From contig NZ_BAUJ01000039.1 of assembly GCF_000496695.1 (NCBI RefSeq), positions 1 to 50,743 of the forward strand: 50,743 nucleotides of DNA. The letters are read 5' to 3'. Positions within the stretch are counted from its first letter, which is position 1; each line of letters starts with the position of its first letter. Made by a program: the position numbers and the translations under genes. Below the pieces are notes generated by a model. That model worked only from the letters and a program-made list of their open reading frames with translations, was not told where the DNA came from and made no database searches. Positions 1-9,315 of the stretch are shown piece by piece. The stretch comes from Vibrio halioticoli NBRC 102217 (GTDB taxonomy: Bacteria > Pseudomonadota > Gammaproteobacteria > Enterobacterales > Vibrionaceae).

Positions 1-14
1 AGTGTGATTGGTAT
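1..14 (+). repeat. 14-bp repeat AGTGTGATTGGTAT, copy 1
   Basis: This 14-mer recurs in the same orientation at 2411-2424 and in inverted orientation at 50730-50743, so the window begins and ends with the same motif facing inward. Copies 1 and 2 bracket the first SSS transporter. It may be a genus-specific intergenic repeat; no transposase is linked to it. Confidence 0.6.
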
Positions 15-96
15 AAGCCGAACCTCAGTTCAAGTTTGATACATAAGTAGTAAATAGAATCAAAAATCGAGGGGATAGGAAAAGGGATAGGGTAGA

Positions 97-133
97 AACA
101 AAAAACCCTAGTTAATCTATTAACTAGGGTTTT
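97..133 (-). terminator. Intrinsic terminator of the SSS transporter
   Basis: A 13-bp inverted repeat (104-116 with 119-131, core CCCTAGTTAAT) is followed on the minus strand by a T run (complement of the A run at 100-105). It lies about 30 bp after the stop codon of the minus-strand transporter. Confidence 0.85.
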
Positions 134-161
134 AGTATTGAGACTTAATCAGGATTAGCGA

Positions 162-1913
162 TTAAGCAACTTGACGTGCGCCTTTTCTAGAAGCGTTAAC
201 AAGTAGGATACCAACACACAGTACGATTGAACCACAAACTAGGAACAATAGACGTCCTGTTGGTTCGTTCGGAATAAGTGCCATTGCTAGTACACCGAAA
301 CCAGCTACGCAGATTAGGTTACCAAGCATTGAACGTTGTTTAGTATCAAGGTCTTGTTGAGCTTCGCCTTCTGAAACAACAGGTGTGTTCCAGTTAGTGA
401 ATAGTTGATCAACTTCTTTTTCACGTTCAGGTGTAAGACCTTTGTACGCAAGTGTTGTTAGCAAGAAGAAGCCACCGGTAAAGATTACGTGTGCTGCTAA
501 GCTTAGACCCACTTTAAGGTCAGCCCACTCACGCGCAGTCAGTGCTTGATTCAAGCCAAAGATGTGTTCTACATCGTGCGCTGTAAGCGCGATACCGAAG
601 ATGTAAGAAACAATACCACCGACAATTAGAGTCGTCCATGCAGCCCAGTCTGGAGTCTTGCGAATCCACATACCTAGTAGGATAGGGATAAGCATTGGGA
701 AACCAATTAACGCACCGATGTTCAATACAATGTCGAACAAGCTTAGGTGTTTCAATGAGTTGATGAATAGACCAATCGCGATGATGATCAAACCAAGAAT
801 AACAGTGGTTGCTTTACTTACTGCTACTAGCTCTTTCTGCGACGCATGTGGACGTAGAATAGGGCTGTAGAAGTTCATGATGAAGATACCAGCATTACGG
901 TTTAGGCCTGAGTCCATAGAAGACATTGTTGCTGCAAACATTGCAGACATCAGTAGACCAACCATACCAGCAGGCATTACGTTTTCAACGAATGCTAAGT
1001 ATGCAGCATCACCAGCTTTGCTACCCATATCTGCATATTGTGCTGCAAAATCAGGTTGGAAAGCGGCCATGTACCAAGGAGGTAAGAACCAAATTAGTGG
1101 ACCAATGATCATAAGGACACAAGCTAGGCCTGCCGCTTTACGTGCATTGTCACTGTCTTTAGCACAAAGGTAACGGTACGCATTGATACTGTTGTTCATT
1201 ACACCGAACTGCTTAACAAAGATGAACACGATCCAAAGGATGAAGATGCTCACGTAGTTAAGGTTGTTACCCAGCATGAAGTCGCCTTGGAAGTTGCTAA
1301 CGATGTTACCAATACCACCACCTGCAAAGTATGCAGCGATAGCACAAGTAATTGTTACCGCCATGATTACTAGCATTTGCATGAAATCAGAAGCAACAAC
1401 CGCCCAAGAACCACCTGTTACTGCCATTAGCATTAGAACTAAACCAGTAACGATAATGGTTGCTTCCATAGGGATATGGAATACAGCAGCAACGAAGATA
1501 GCAAGACCGTTCAACCAAACACCGGCTGAAATCATGCTGTCAGGCATGCCTGCCCAAGTGAAGAACTGCTCTGAAGTTTTGCCGAAACGCTGACGAATTG
1601 CTTCGATAGCTGTTACTACACGAAGTTGACGGAACTTCGGTGCAAAATAGATGTAGTTCATGAAATAGCCAAATGCGTTAGCTAGGAAGAGAATTACTAC
1701 GACGAAACCGTCGGAGAATGCACGTCCAGCAGCACCTGTGAATGTCCATGCGGAAAACTGCGTCATAAAAGCAGTTGCACCAACCATCCACCACAACATC
1801 TTACCGCCACCCCTGAAGTAGTCACTGGTGGATGTTGTAAATTTTCTGAACATCCAGCCAATGGCTAATAAGAAGAAGAAGTAGGCGATCACAACAAAAG
1901 TATCAATAGTCAT
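162..1913 (-). CDS. SSS-family sodium/solute symporter, probable oligoalginate transporter (ToaB-like)
   Basis: An inner-membrane solute:sodium symporter of 583 residues with about 14 hydrophobic helices. The first helices carry GATAFMTQFSAWTFTGAAG and a mid-protein helix carries SSMDSGLNRNAG, both typical of the sodium-binding core of this family. It is clearly homologous to the two tandem transporters at 27538 and 30083, but more diverged from them than they are from each other. Vibrio alginate loci encode such symporters (Toa proteins) for unsaturated alginate oligomers, so that substrate is inferred from context. It has its own promoter region with a perfect TTGTANTACAA operator and a near-ideal CRP site, and its own terminator, so it is probably a single-gene unit. 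The exact Toa orthology cannot be decided here. Confidence 0.85.
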   Translation of the reverse strand: MTIDTFVVIAYFFFLLAIGWMFRKFTTSTSDYFRGGGKMLWWMVGATAFMTQFSAWTFTGAAGRAFSDGFVVVILFLANAFGYFMNYIYFAPKFRQLRVVTAIEAIRQRFGKTSEQFFTWAGMPDSMISAGVWLNGLAIFVAAVFHIPMEATIIVTGLVLMLMAVTGGSWAVVASDFMQMLVIMAVTITCAIAAYFAGGGIGNIVSNFQGDFMLGNNLNYVSIFILWIVFIFVKQFGVMNNSINAYRYLCAKDSDNARKAAGLACVLMIIGPLIWFLPPWYMAAFQPDFAAQYADMGSKAGDAAYLAFVENVMPAGMVGLLMSAMFAATMSSMDSGLNRNAGIFIMNFYSPILRPHASQKELVAVSKATTVILGLIIIAIGLFINSLKHLSLFDIVLNIGALIGFPMLIPILLGMWIRKTPDWAAWTTLIVGGIVSYIFGIALTAHDVEHIFGLNQALTAREWADLKVGLSLAAHVIFTGGFFLLTTLAYKGLTPEREKEVDQLFTNWNTPVVSEGEAQQDLDTKQRSMLGNLICVAGFGVLAMALIPNEPTGRLLFLVCGSIVLCVGILLVNASRKGARQVA

Positions 1914-1974
1914 TTATTTCAGCCTTAAGGTCTTAGATTAACTGGGGTCAAGCTTAGCGTTTTTCCTTACTTAT

Positions 1975-2014
1975 TTGTACTACAATATACACTTAATGTG
2001 ATCTACATCACATT
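1975..2014 (-). promoter_or_regulatory. GntR-type operator and CRP site of the SSS transporter
   Basis: The operator TTGTACTACAA lies at 1975-1985 and is a perfect TTGTANTACAA palindrome. The CRP site AATGTGATCTACATCACATT lies at 1995-2014 and matches TGTGA-N6-TCACA exactly. The centres are 24.5 bp apart, the same distance as at the two other SSS transporter promoters. The arrangement predicts activation by CRP-cAMP and repression by a FadR-type regulator. Confidence 0.75.
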
Positions 2015-2128
2015 TTAACGCTCGAATTTAAATGTGGTGTTTTTCCCTTTAAAATCAATCACTTACATTGCAAAAAAATGAAAAATATTCTATATGTGGT
2101 TATTTATGCGACACTTGTGCATTTGATT

Positions 2129-2139
2129 TAGTATTACAA
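2129..2139. promoter_or_regulatory. Possible weaker second operator
   Basis: TAGTATTACAA differs from TTGTATTACAA at one of 11 positions. It lies about 150 bp upstream of the main operator of the SSS gene and could be an auxiliary site. A single near-match may also arise by chance. Confidence 0.35.
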
Positions 2140-2293
2140 AATATATTCTTTTAGTATTAGTGTAATATTAGTTTAATGCTTAATAGCCTAGACTAGATTT
2201 TTAATCTTGTTGGAACTTAATCCAACCTTGGACTTAATTGCTCACCTTAGCTTGTCAATACACCCAAAACCGCATTATCATCTTTGATTGTTG

Positions 2294-2338
2294 ATGAACG
2301 GATTGTCTATGAACGGATTGTCTAAGAACGGGTTGTAG
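2294..2338. repeat. 15-bp tandem repeat, three units
   Basis: The unit ATGAACGGATTGTCT occurs at 2294-2308 and 2309-2323, followed by a decayed third unit (AAGAACGGGTTGTAG) at 2324-2338. It lies in non-coding DNA. Confidence 0.8.
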
Positions 2339-2410
2339 AGAAACCATTCATTACAAGCGGTCAGCCTTTTTCTCGAGACTTTTTCCTACGCTAGTTCTGA
2401 TCACTTACTT

Positions 2411-2424
2411 AGTGTGATTGGTAT
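2411..2424 (+). repeat. 14-bp repeat AGTGTGATTGGTAT, copy 2
   Basis: Direct copy of the 14-mer at 1-14. The flanking bases on either side are unrelated. Confidence 0.6.
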
Positions 2425-2453
2425 TATCTGGGGTAACAGTGGATGTTCGTAGA

Positions 2454-2483
2454 AATAAAAAAAGCGAGCACAAGGCTCGCTTT
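2454..2483 (-). terminator. Intrinsic terminator of the eda-kdgK-kdgF operon
   Basis: The stem AAAGCGAGC/GCTCGCTTT (2461-2469 with 2475-2483, 5-nt loop) is followed on the minus strand by a T-rich tract. It ends the minus-strand operon 26 bp after the eda stop. Confidence 0.9.
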
Positions 2484-2508
2484 AAGGGTTATATGTTTTA
2501 AAACTGGA

Positions 2509-3132
2509 TTAGTTTACGTGAGCTACTGCGTCACGAACTAGAGCACCTAGTTCGTCCCACTTGCCTTCGTCCATTAGTTTAGTTGGAACCATCCAAGTAC
2601 CACCACATGCAAGTACTGCAGGGATGTTTAGGTACTCGTCAACGTTTGCAAGGCTAACACCGCCAGTAGGCATGAAGTTTACTGGGTAAACTGCAGTTAG
2701 AGCTTTAAGCATTGAAACGCCACCTGATGGTGCAGCAGGGAAGAATTTAAGAGTACGAAGACCCATTTCCATTGCTTGTTCAACTAGGCTAGGGTTGTTT
2801 ACGCCAGGTACGATAGCAACACCTTTATCAATACAGTATTGAACTGTACGAGGGTTGAAGCCTGGGCTTACGATGAAATCAACACCAGCATCGATAGAAG
2901 CATCTACTTGTTCGTTAGTAAGAACAGTACCAGAACCGATTAGCATGTCTGGGAATTCTTTACGCATAACGCGGATCGCTTCGATTGCACATTCAGTACG
3001 TAGAGTCACTTCTGCACAAGGCATGCCATTTTCAACAAGTGCGCGACCTAGTGGAATTGCATCTTCAACTTTGTTGATTGCAATTACTGGGATCACTTTA
3101 AGGCTTGCTAGTTTTTCGTTCAAAGTTGTCAT
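2509..3132 (-). CDS. eda: 2-keto-3-deoxy-6-phosphogluconate aldolase (KDPG aldolase)
   Basis: A cytoplasmic class I aldolase that splits KDPG into pyruvate and glyceraldehyde-3-phosphate, the last step of alginate monomer breakdown. From the chosen start the protein has 207 residues. Glu41, Arg45 (EVTLRTE) and the Schiff-base Lys129 (TLKFFPA) are in the expected places, offset by four from E. coli Eda. The reading frame is open five codons further, to a TTG at 3147 with an ATG at 3144. The ATG at 3132 is preferred because GAGA lies at normal distance upstream and the length then matches the family. It is the last gene of the kdgF-kdgK-eda operon, 47 bp after kdgK. Confidence 0.93.
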   Translation of the reverse strand: MTTLNEKLASLKVIPVIAINKVEDAIPLGRALVENGMPCAEVTLRTECAIEAIRVMRKEFPDMLIGSGTVLTNEQVDASIDAGVDFIVSPGFNPRTVQYCIDKGVAIVPGVNNPSLVEQAMEMGLRTLKFFPAAPSGGVSMLKALTAVYPVNFMPTGGVSLANVDEYLNIPAVLACGGTWMVPTKLMDEGKWDELGALVRDAVAHVN

Positions 3133-3178
3133 GTTATTTCTCATCAAATAATGTGTGAGTCTGCGTGAGCAGGACCTT

Positions 3179-4102
3179 TTATAAAGACAGTTCAGGCATC
3201 GCTTCCGCTGGGATGATAGCGCCAGCGTATTGAATTACTGTACCTGCTACTGCATGGCCGCTTGCTGCTGATTCAAGAGCAGTACCGCCACATAGGCGTT
3301 TAGCTAGGAAACCTGCACTGAAAGAATCGCCTGCTGCAGTAGTGTCAACGATGTTGTCGATTTGGTTTGCAGAAACGTAGTTAGCGTTTTCGCCTTCAAC
3401 AACAAGACATTCTTTACCGCCACGTTTGATTACGAGTTCTTTTACGCCAGCACCTGTAGTACGTTCAATGCATTGCTCAACGTGTTCGTCACCGTAAAGG
3501 TCTTGCTCATCATCAAAAGTCAGAAGGGCAGTGTCAGTGAAACTTAACATTTTTAAGTACCACTTTTGTGCTTCTTCTTGGCTCGCCCATAGTTTAGGAC
3601 GATAGTTGTTATCAAAGAAGACTTTTCCTTCAAATTTTTCAAGGAATTTGAACAATTCGTTACGACCACTCTCAGTTAAGATAGCGAGCGTGATACCGCT
3701 TAAGTAAATTGCGTCATAGCCACTTAGTGTTTCGATGAGTGTTGCAGATTCAGTTTGGTCAAACATGAATTTTGCAGCTGCATCATTACGCCAGTAGTGG
3801 AAGCTACGCTCGCCAGTATCGTCTGTTTCGATGTAGTAAAGGCCCGGTTGCTTGTCTGAAAGACGTGCGATTAGGCTTGTGTCGATGTTTTCTGCTTGCC
3901 ATTTAGCGAGCATGTCTGTGCTGAATGGGTCTTGACCCAAAGCGGTCACATAGCTAGTTTTGATGCCATGTTTGTGAGTCAGACGAGAAAGGTACAATGC
4001 AGTATTTAGTGTATCACCACCAAATGCTTGCTTAAGAAGGTCACCTTTCTGTTGCAGCTCAATCATGCACTCGCCAATGATCGCAATATTTAATGATTTC
4101 AT
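3179..4102 (-). CDS. kdgK: 2-dehydro-3-deoxygluconokinase (KDG kinase)
   Basis: A cytoplasmic PfkB-family sugar kinase of 307 residues that phosphorylates 2-keto-3-deoxygluconate to KDPG. The C-terminal PfkB signature DTTAAGDSFSAGF (residues 253-265) contains the catalytic base Asp259, and the N-terminal GGDTLNTALYLSRL (28-41) is the substrate-binding face. It sits between kdgF and eda in one minus-strand operon, with short gaps and no terminator between them, so the enzyme feeds its product directly to Eda. Function is well supported by sequence and by neighbours. Confidence 0.93.
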   Translation of the reverse strand: MKSLNIAIIGECMIELQQKGDLLKQAFGGDTLNTALYLSRLTHKHGIKTSYVTALGQDPFSTDMLAKWQAENIDTSLIARLSDKQPGLYYIETDDTGERSFHYWRNDAAAKFMFDQTESATLIETLSGYDAIYLSGITLAILTESGRNELFKFLEKFEGKVFFDNNYRPKLWASQEEAQKWYLKMLSFTDTALLTFDDEQDLYGDEHVEQCIERTTGAGVKELVIKRGGKECLVVEGENANYVSANQIDNIVDTTAAGDSFSAGFLAKRLCGGTALESAASGHAVAGTVIQYAGAIIPAEAMPELSL

Positions 4103-4134
4103 ATGCTTACCTAAGCTTAATTGTGCTTTATTGA

Positions 4135-4470
4135 TTATTTAAGAAAATCTTCACGTGCTGGAGAAAACAGGTCTAAAAGCTCGCTGCCTTCTTCAAGTGC
4201 AACTGCACCGTGTACAAAGTGCTTAGGAGCGATGTAAGCATCACCCGCAACTAGGATTTTCTTTTGGCCTTCAATTTCAGCTTCAAAGCTACCAGAAATC
4301 ACGTAACCAATTTGGTCATGAATTTCATGCGCGTGAGGATGGCCGATTGCGCCTTTTTCAAAACGTACACGAACGCCCATTAGCTCGTCAGTGTAACCAA
4401 CGATTTGACGGCTTAGACCCTCGCCTAAGTCTTCCCAAGGTTGGTCTTTAGAAATGAAAAATGGATTCAT
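4135..4470 (-). CDS. kdgF: KdgF-type cupin, unsaturated uronate linearisation protein
   Basis: A small single-domain cupin of 111 residues. KdgF proteins speed conversion of cyclic 4,5-unsaturated uronate, released by exolyases, to the linear keto form (DEH in the alginate case). The metal ligands His46, His48, Gln53 and His87 are all visible (HAHEIHDQ and HFVH) at the same numbers reported for KdgF. It is the first gene of the kdgF-kdgK-eda operon and is divergent from the PL17 lyases that make its substrate. The start is supported by AAGGA at normal spacing. Its promoter carries a TTGTCATACAA operator. Confidence 0.92.
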   Translation of the reverse strand: MNPFFISKDQPWEDLGEGLSRQIVGYTDELMGVRVRFEKGAIGHPHAHEIHDQIGYVISGSFEAEIEGQKKILVAGDAYIAPKHFVHGAVALEEGSELLDLFSPAREDFLK

Positions 4471-4551
4471 GATATGTTCCTTTATAGGTTTGAGTTTTTA
4501 CAAACTAAAAAATTAACTTTAACTAAGGATATAATAATGGATTATTTTCAA

Positions 4552-4592
4552 TTGTCATACAATAAGTTTATAGTTGTGTGACCTAGGTCAAG
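4552..4592 (-). promoter_or_regulatory. Operator and CRP-like site of the kdgF operon
   Basis: The operator variant TTGTCATACAA lies at 4552-4562 (ATTGTCATACAAT including flanks). A CRP-like site TGTGA-N6-TCAAG lies at 4577-4592 (8 of 10 bases). The centres are 27.5 bp apart. Confidence 0.6.
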
Positions 4593-4679
4593 TGTAGGTC
4601 TTTTTGTTACGTTAAACTTTAGCTTGACTACAAGTCTGTTTAATAATAGGCAGAAAATAATTCAGGAAGCAATTGTTTG

Positions 4680-4740
4680 TGTGACCTCATTCATTCTTTT
4701 TTGACCGTCACATAGGATTATAGTTAATATTGTATTACTT
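4680..4740 (+). promoter_or_regulatory. CRP-like site and operator of the PL17 pair
   Basis: A CRP-like site TGTGA-N6-TCATT lies at 4680-4695 and an operator-like TTGTATTACTT (9 of 11 bases) at 4730-4740. The centre distance is 47.5 bp, the same as at the SDR promoter at 38840-38900. Confidence 0.55.
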
Positions 4741-4785
4741 TATCGTGTTTTTAATAATTCTCGCTAGCTGAGGAATCACAGCACA

Positions 4786-6957
4786 ATGACGACACAACCG
4801 ATATTATTGACCGCAAAAGAAATTGAGCAACTTCGTAAAGAAGTAGGCCGTCCTACCTTAATGGGTAAAGCGATTGCAGAAAACGTAACCGCGCTTGAAA
4901 CTTTTATGAGTTTGCCGCTAGATGTACCAGGGCATGGTGATGGCGGGAGTTACGAACATAACCGCCATAAAGACAACTACACCTATATGAACCTAGCGGG
5001 TCGTCTTTTCCTCGTCACTCAAGAGCAGCGTTACGCTGATTTTGTAATTGCTCTGCTAGAAGATTACGCAGACAAATACTTGGAGTTGGGCTTTCAGGTG
5101 CAGAAGAACACCAACCCAACCGGTCGTCTATTCCACCAGATCTTAAATGAGCATGGCTGGTTACTCTTTACCAGTATCGCTTATTCTTGTGTTGCGTCAG
5201 AGATGACCGAAGCGCAACGCCAGCGCATCATTGAACGCATCTTTATCCCTATGATTGAGATGAGCACTGAAAAATACGCACACCGTTTTGATCACATTCA
5301 TAACCACGGCGTGTGGGCTGTGGCAGCAGTGGGTGCCTGTGCGGTGGCAATTGGCCGACCAGAATATCTAGAAATGGCGGTGTACGGTAAAGATCGTGAA
5401 CAGCAAAGTGGGTTTTTAGATCAAGTGTCAAACCTATTTGCACCCTCTGGCTACTACCTAGAAGGCCCTTATTACTCACGATTTACCATTCGTCCTCTAG
5501 TATTATTGGCTGAGATTATTCATCGCCATATGCCAGAAGTGGATATTTACAATTATAAAAATGGCGTGGTGGGCAATACGGTACAAGCATTGCTAGCGAC
5601 GGCATATCCGAACGGCGTTTTCCCAGCAATGAATGATGCTTCGCAAAGCATGAGCATTGCTGATGCTGGCGTTAAAGTTGCGGTGAGCATTTATGGTGCG
5701 CACTACGCTTTGGATGACAATATTTTAGGAATGGCGAAGATCCAAGGTAGCGTATGGATGCATCCATGCGGTCTTGAAGTGTCTCGCGCCTATGAAAAAG
5801 CCTCTGCTGAGCGTGAGATTGGTTTGCCGTACTGGCCAAGTATGGAACTTAACGAAGGTCCAGAAGGCGAGCAAGGCGCGCAAGGTTTTGTGCGTATGCA
5901 AGATAAAAGCGGTGACGTATCACAATTGGTGATGAACTACGGCATGCACGGTATGGGCCACGGTCACTTTGATACGTTAGGCATTACCTTGTTTAACCGC
6001 GGCCATGAAGTGTTGCGTGAATACGGTTTTGCCCGTTGGGTGAACGTTGAGCCTAAGTTTGGCGGCCGTTATTTACCAGAGAATCCATCTTATGCTCGTC
6101 AAACGGTTGCACACAATAGTGTAACGATTGATGAAACCTGTCAGAATTATTTTGATGTTGAACGTGCTGATTCTGTACATGGCTTACCGCATTTCTTTGA
6201 AGTAAATGATAAAAATATCAAAGGGATGAGCGCATTTGCCAATAACCATTACGATGGTTTTGCTATGCAACGTAGCGTCTTTTTATTGAATCTAGACGAG
6301 CTTGAAGCGCCGTTATTAATAGATCTTTACCGTTTAGTCGGTGAGGGCGAACATCAATACGATTATTCTCATCAGTATGCGGGTCAAATTATCCGTACTA
6401 ACTTTGAGTATGAAGCATTTAAAGAATTAAATACCTTAGGTGAAGATAATGGTTATCAGCACCTGTGGAAAGTAGCAGCGGGCGAAGCAAACGAAACCGC
6501 ATTGGTGAGTTGGTTGCAAGATAATAGCTACCATACTTGGCTTGGCACTAGCTCAAACAGCGATGGTTCAAACAGTACGGGAGAGGTGATCTTTACCCGC
6601 TCTGGTGCTAACGATCCTAGCTTCAACTTGCGCAGTGAGCCGGCCTTTATGTTGCGCAGTCGCGGCGAGTCCACTTTGTTTGCCTCTGTGGTAGAGACAC
6701 ACGGTTACTTTAATGAAGAGTTTGAGCAATCGGTGAATGCCCGTGGTCAAGTGTCGAATATTAAAGTGATTGGTCACAACGAAATTGGCTCAGCCATTGA
6801 AATCACCACCAAAAACTCGGTAGTGACTGTGCTTGTTTCGAATCAATCTGACGCAGACGCTGCTACTGTTAACCAAATGACATTTAATGAACACACTTTC
6901 AACTGGACAGGATATTATTCAGTGGAAGTCAAAACACAATCTCAGGAGATTAATTAA
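4786..6957 (+). CDS. PL17 oligoalginate lyase (exolytic), paralogue 1
   Basis: A cytoplasmic exolyase of 723 residues (no signal peptide) that cuts alginate oligomers to unsaturated monouronates. It has an N-terminal alpha/alpha toroid (about 1-340) and a C-terminal heparinase II/III-like beta domain (about 370-710). Asn173-His174 in HNHGVWAV and Tyr230 in YYLEGPYYSRF have the same spacing as Asn201, His202 and Tyr258 of Alg17C from Saccharophagus. Its stop codon overlaps the start of the second PL17 by one base (TAATG), so the two are translationally coupled. The 723 residues fit the family length. It is divergent from kdgF, with a shared regulatory region. Confidence 0.92.
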   Translation: MTTQPILLTAKEIEQLRKEVGRPTLMGKAIAENVTALETFMSLPLDVPGHGDGGSYEHNRHKDNYTYMNLAGRLFLVTQEQRYADFVIALLEDYADKYLELGFQVQKNTNPTGRLFHQILNEHGWLLFTSIAYSCVASEMTEAQRQRIIERIFIPMIEMSTEKYAHRFDHIHNHGVWAVAAVGACAVAIGRPEYLEMAVYGKDREQQSGFLDQVSNLFAPSGYYLEGPYYSRFTIRPLVLLAEIIHRHMPEVDIYNYKNGVVGNTVQALLATAYPNGVFPAMNDASQSMSIADAGVKVAVSIYGAHYALDDNILGMAKIQGSVWMHPCGLEVSRAYEKASAEREIGLPYWPSMELNEGPEGEQGAQGFVRMQDKSGDVSQLVMNYGMHGMGHGHFDTLGITLFNRGHEVLREYGFARWVNVEPKFGGRYLPENPSYARQTVAHNSVTIDETCQNYFDVERADSVHGLPHFFEVNDKNIKGMSAFANNHYDGFAMQRSVFLLNLDELEAPLLIDLYRLVGEGEHQYDYSHQYAGQIIRTNFEYEAFKELNTLGEDNGYQHLWKVAAGEANETALVSWLQDNSYHTWLGTSSNSDGSNSTGEVIFTRSGANDPSFNLRSEPAFMLRSRGESTLFASVVETHGYFNEEFEQSVNARGQVSNIKVIGHNEIGSAIEITTKNSVVTVLVSNQSDADAATVNQMTFNEHTFNWTGYYSVEVKTQSQEIN

Positions 6958-9095
6958 TGAGCTATCAACCATTACTGCTTAATTTTGAAGAAGCAGTTGA
7001 ACTCCGTAAAGAACTTGGTAAGGATAGCCTACTAGGTCAAGCGTTGGCTCGTGATATCAAGCAAACTGATGCTTACATGGCACAAGTGGGTATTGAAGTA
7101 CCTGGACACGGTGAAGGTGGTGGCTACGAGCACAACCGTCACAAGCAAAACTACATCCATATGGATCTTGCGGGTCGTTTGTTCTTGATCACTGAAGAAG
7201 AAAAGTACCGTGATTACATTGTTGAGATGCTAACCGCATACGCAAAAGTGTACCCAACACTGGAAAGCAACGTAAGTAAAGATACTAACCCTCCGGGTAA
7301 AATCTTCCACCAAACACTGAACGAAAACATGTGGATGCTGTACGCATCTTGTGCGTATTCTTGCGTTTTCCATACTCTATCTGACGAGCAAAAAACGCTT
7401 ATCGAAAACGACTTGTTCAAGCAAATGATTGACTTGTTCGTGGTGACTTACGGTCACGATTTCGACATCGTACACAACCACGGTTTGTGGGCGGTAGCAG
7501 CAGTGGGTATTTGTGGTTACGCAATCAACGACCAAGCGTCAGTAGATAAAGCGTTGTACGGCCTGAAAATGGACAAAGTAAGCGGCGGTTTCCTAGCGCA
7601 ACTTGACCAATTGTTCTCGCCAGACGGCTACTACATGGAAGGTCCTTACTACCACCGTTTCTCACTACGTCCAATTTACTTGTTTGCGGAAGCGATTGAG
7701 CGTCGTCAACCAGAAATCGGTATCTACGAGTTTAACGATTCTGTTATTAAGACCACTTCTTACGCGGTATTTAAAACAGCATTCCCTGACGGTTCATTGC
7801 CAGCCTGCAACGATTCATCGAAAACGATTTCTATCAACGATGAAGGTGTGGTTATGGCAACCAGCGTTTGTTTCCATCGTTATGAGCAAGCTGAAACACT
7901 ACTTGCAATGGCTAACCACCAACAAAATGTTTGGGTACACACTTCAGGTTTGACTCTGTCGAATGCAGTTGATGCGGCGGACGAAATCAAGCCATTTAAC
8001 TGGGGTAGCCTGTACATTACTGACGGCCCTAAAGGCGACAAAGGCGGCCTAGGCATTTTGCGTCATCGTGATGAGCAAGATGACGATACAATGGCGCTTA
8101 TTTGGTTTGGTCAGCACGGCTCAGATCACCAATATCACTCAGCGCTGGATCACGGTCACTACGACGGTCTACACCTAAGTGTATTCAACCGTGGCCTTGA
8201 AGTGCTTCACGATTACGGTTACGGCCGTTGGGTTAACGTTGAGCCTAAGTTTGGCGGTCGTTACATCCCTGAAAACAAGTCTTACTGTAAGCAAACTGTT
8301 GCGCACAACACAGTGACCGTTGATCAGAAAACACAAAATAACTTCAACACAGCGTTGGCTGAGTCTAAGTTTGGTGCAAAACACTTCTTTAACGTTGAAA
8401 ACGACAAGCTACAAGGTATGTCTGGTCGTATTTCTGGTTACTATGAAGGTACGGACATGCAACGTAGCATTCTACTTGCTGATCTACCTGAATTTGAAAA
8501 ACCATTGGTTATTGATGTGTACCGCATTCAATCTGAGCAAGAGCATCAATACGACTTACCTGTACACTACACAGGTCAAATCATCCGTACTGATTTTGAA
8601 TACCAAACTGAATCTACACTGAAACCAGTAGGCGATTCTGATGGTTACCAACACCTTTGGAACCTAGGTTCAGGTAAAGTAGCAGGCAGTTCTCTTGTGA
8701 GCTGGCTGGTAAACAACAGCTACTACTCGCTAGTGACTAGCGCTACTGCAGACAGCGAAGTGATCTTTGCGCGTCTAGGCGCCAACGATCCTGACTTCAA
8801 CCTACGTAGCGAACCTGCAATGATCCACCGCCAATCTGGTAAAGATCATGTATTTGCTTCTGTTCTTGAAACTCACGGTTACTTTAACGAAGAGTTCGAG
8901 CAATCTGTTAATGCTCGCGGCCTGGTTGAATCAGTAACAGTGGCTGAAAACAATGAAGTAGGTACAGTAGTGTGCATTAAGACAACTTCAGGTAACACAT
9001 ACCACTTCGGTATCTCTAACCTAGAAGAAAGCGCTCAGCAAGGCGAGCACACCGTTGGTGCGTTCACTTGGACGGGTTCTTTTGCTCAACTTTAA
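6957..9095 (+). CDS. PL17 oligoalginate lyase (exolytic), paralogue 2
   Basis: A 712-residue paralogue of the preceding gene with the same layout and no signal peptide, so also cytoplasmic. Asn174-His175 (HNHGLWAV) and the tyrosines of GYYMEGPYYHRF near residue 230 are conserved, so it should be active. The C-terminal half shares long near-identical stretches with paralogue 1 (for example RWVNVEPKFGGRY and ETHGYFNEEFEQSVNARG), while the N-terminal halves differ more. The two may prefer different oligomer lengths or end residues; this cannot be read from sequence. Translation is coupled to the upstream gene by a one-base overlap, and a strong terminator follows. Confidence 0.92.
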   Translation: MSYQPLLLNFEEAVELRKELGKDSLLGQALARDIKQTDAYMAQVGIEVPGHGEGGGYEHNRHKQNYIHMDLAGRLFLITEEEKYRDYIVEMLTAYAKVYPTLESNVSKDTNPPGKIFHQTLNENMWMLYASCAYSCVFHTLSDEQKTLIENDLFKQMIDLFVVTYGHDFDIVHNHGLWAVAAVGICGYAINDQASVDKALYGLKMDKVSGGFLAQLDQLFSPDGYYMEGPYYHRFSLRPIYLFAEAIERRQPEIGIYEFNDSVIKTTSYAVFKTAFPDGSLPACNDSSKTISINDEGVVMATSVCFHRYEQAETLLAMANHQQNVWVHTSGLTLSNAVDAADEIKPFNWGSLYITDGPKGDKGGLGILRHRDEQDDDTMALIWFGQHGSDHQYHSALDHGHYDGLHLSVFNRGLEVLHDYGYGRWVNVEPKFGGRYIPENKSYCKQTVAHNTVTVDQKTQNNFNTALAESKFGAKHFFNVENDKLQGMSGRISGYYEGTDMQRSILLADLPEFEKPLVIDVYRIQSEQEHQYDLPVHYTGQIIRTDFEYQTESTLKPVGDSDGYQHLWNLGSGKVAGSSLVSWLVNNSYYSLVTSATADSEVIFARLGANDPDFNLRSEPAMIHRQSGKDHVFASVLETHGYFNEEFEQSVNARGLVESVTVAENNEVGTVVCIKTTSGNTYHFGISNLEESAQQGEHTVGAFTWTGSFAQL

Positions 9096-9140
9096 GAGCT
9101 AGTTAATCCATTTGGATTAGTAAACTAAAATACAAAAAAC

Positions 9141-9177
9141 AAAACGGATGTAGGCTTAGCTTACATCCGTTTTTTTA
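9141..9177 (+). terminator. Intrinsic terminator of the PL17 operon
   Basis: The stem AAAACGGATGTA/TACATCCGTTTT (9141-9152 with 9162-9173) is followed by a T run. Confidence 0.9.
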
Positions 9178-9315
9178 TGCTTCAATTTTATGTCCTGCGG
9201 CTGCGAGTACAACAGTAATGAAAGGCGTGATCTATGGTATGCAATATATGATCGACACAACGAGCAACTGTCTTTAAAGCAAAACCATAACCTTAAACCT
9301 TAAAATCCAAGATCT

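Larger units (their letters stand above)
1914..2508. other. Intergenic region upstream of the SSS transporter
   Basis: About 600 bp with no convincing gene. It holds the operator and CRP site (1975-2014), a second weaker operator (2129-2139), a 15-bp tandem repeat (2294-2338), the second copy of the 14-mer (2411-2424) and the eda terminator (2454-2483). Confidence 0.8.

Noticed and set aside
877..1593. Open frames antisense to the SSS transporter
   Set aside because: Mirror frames of a strongly coding gene; similar shadows occur opposite the other two SSS genes.
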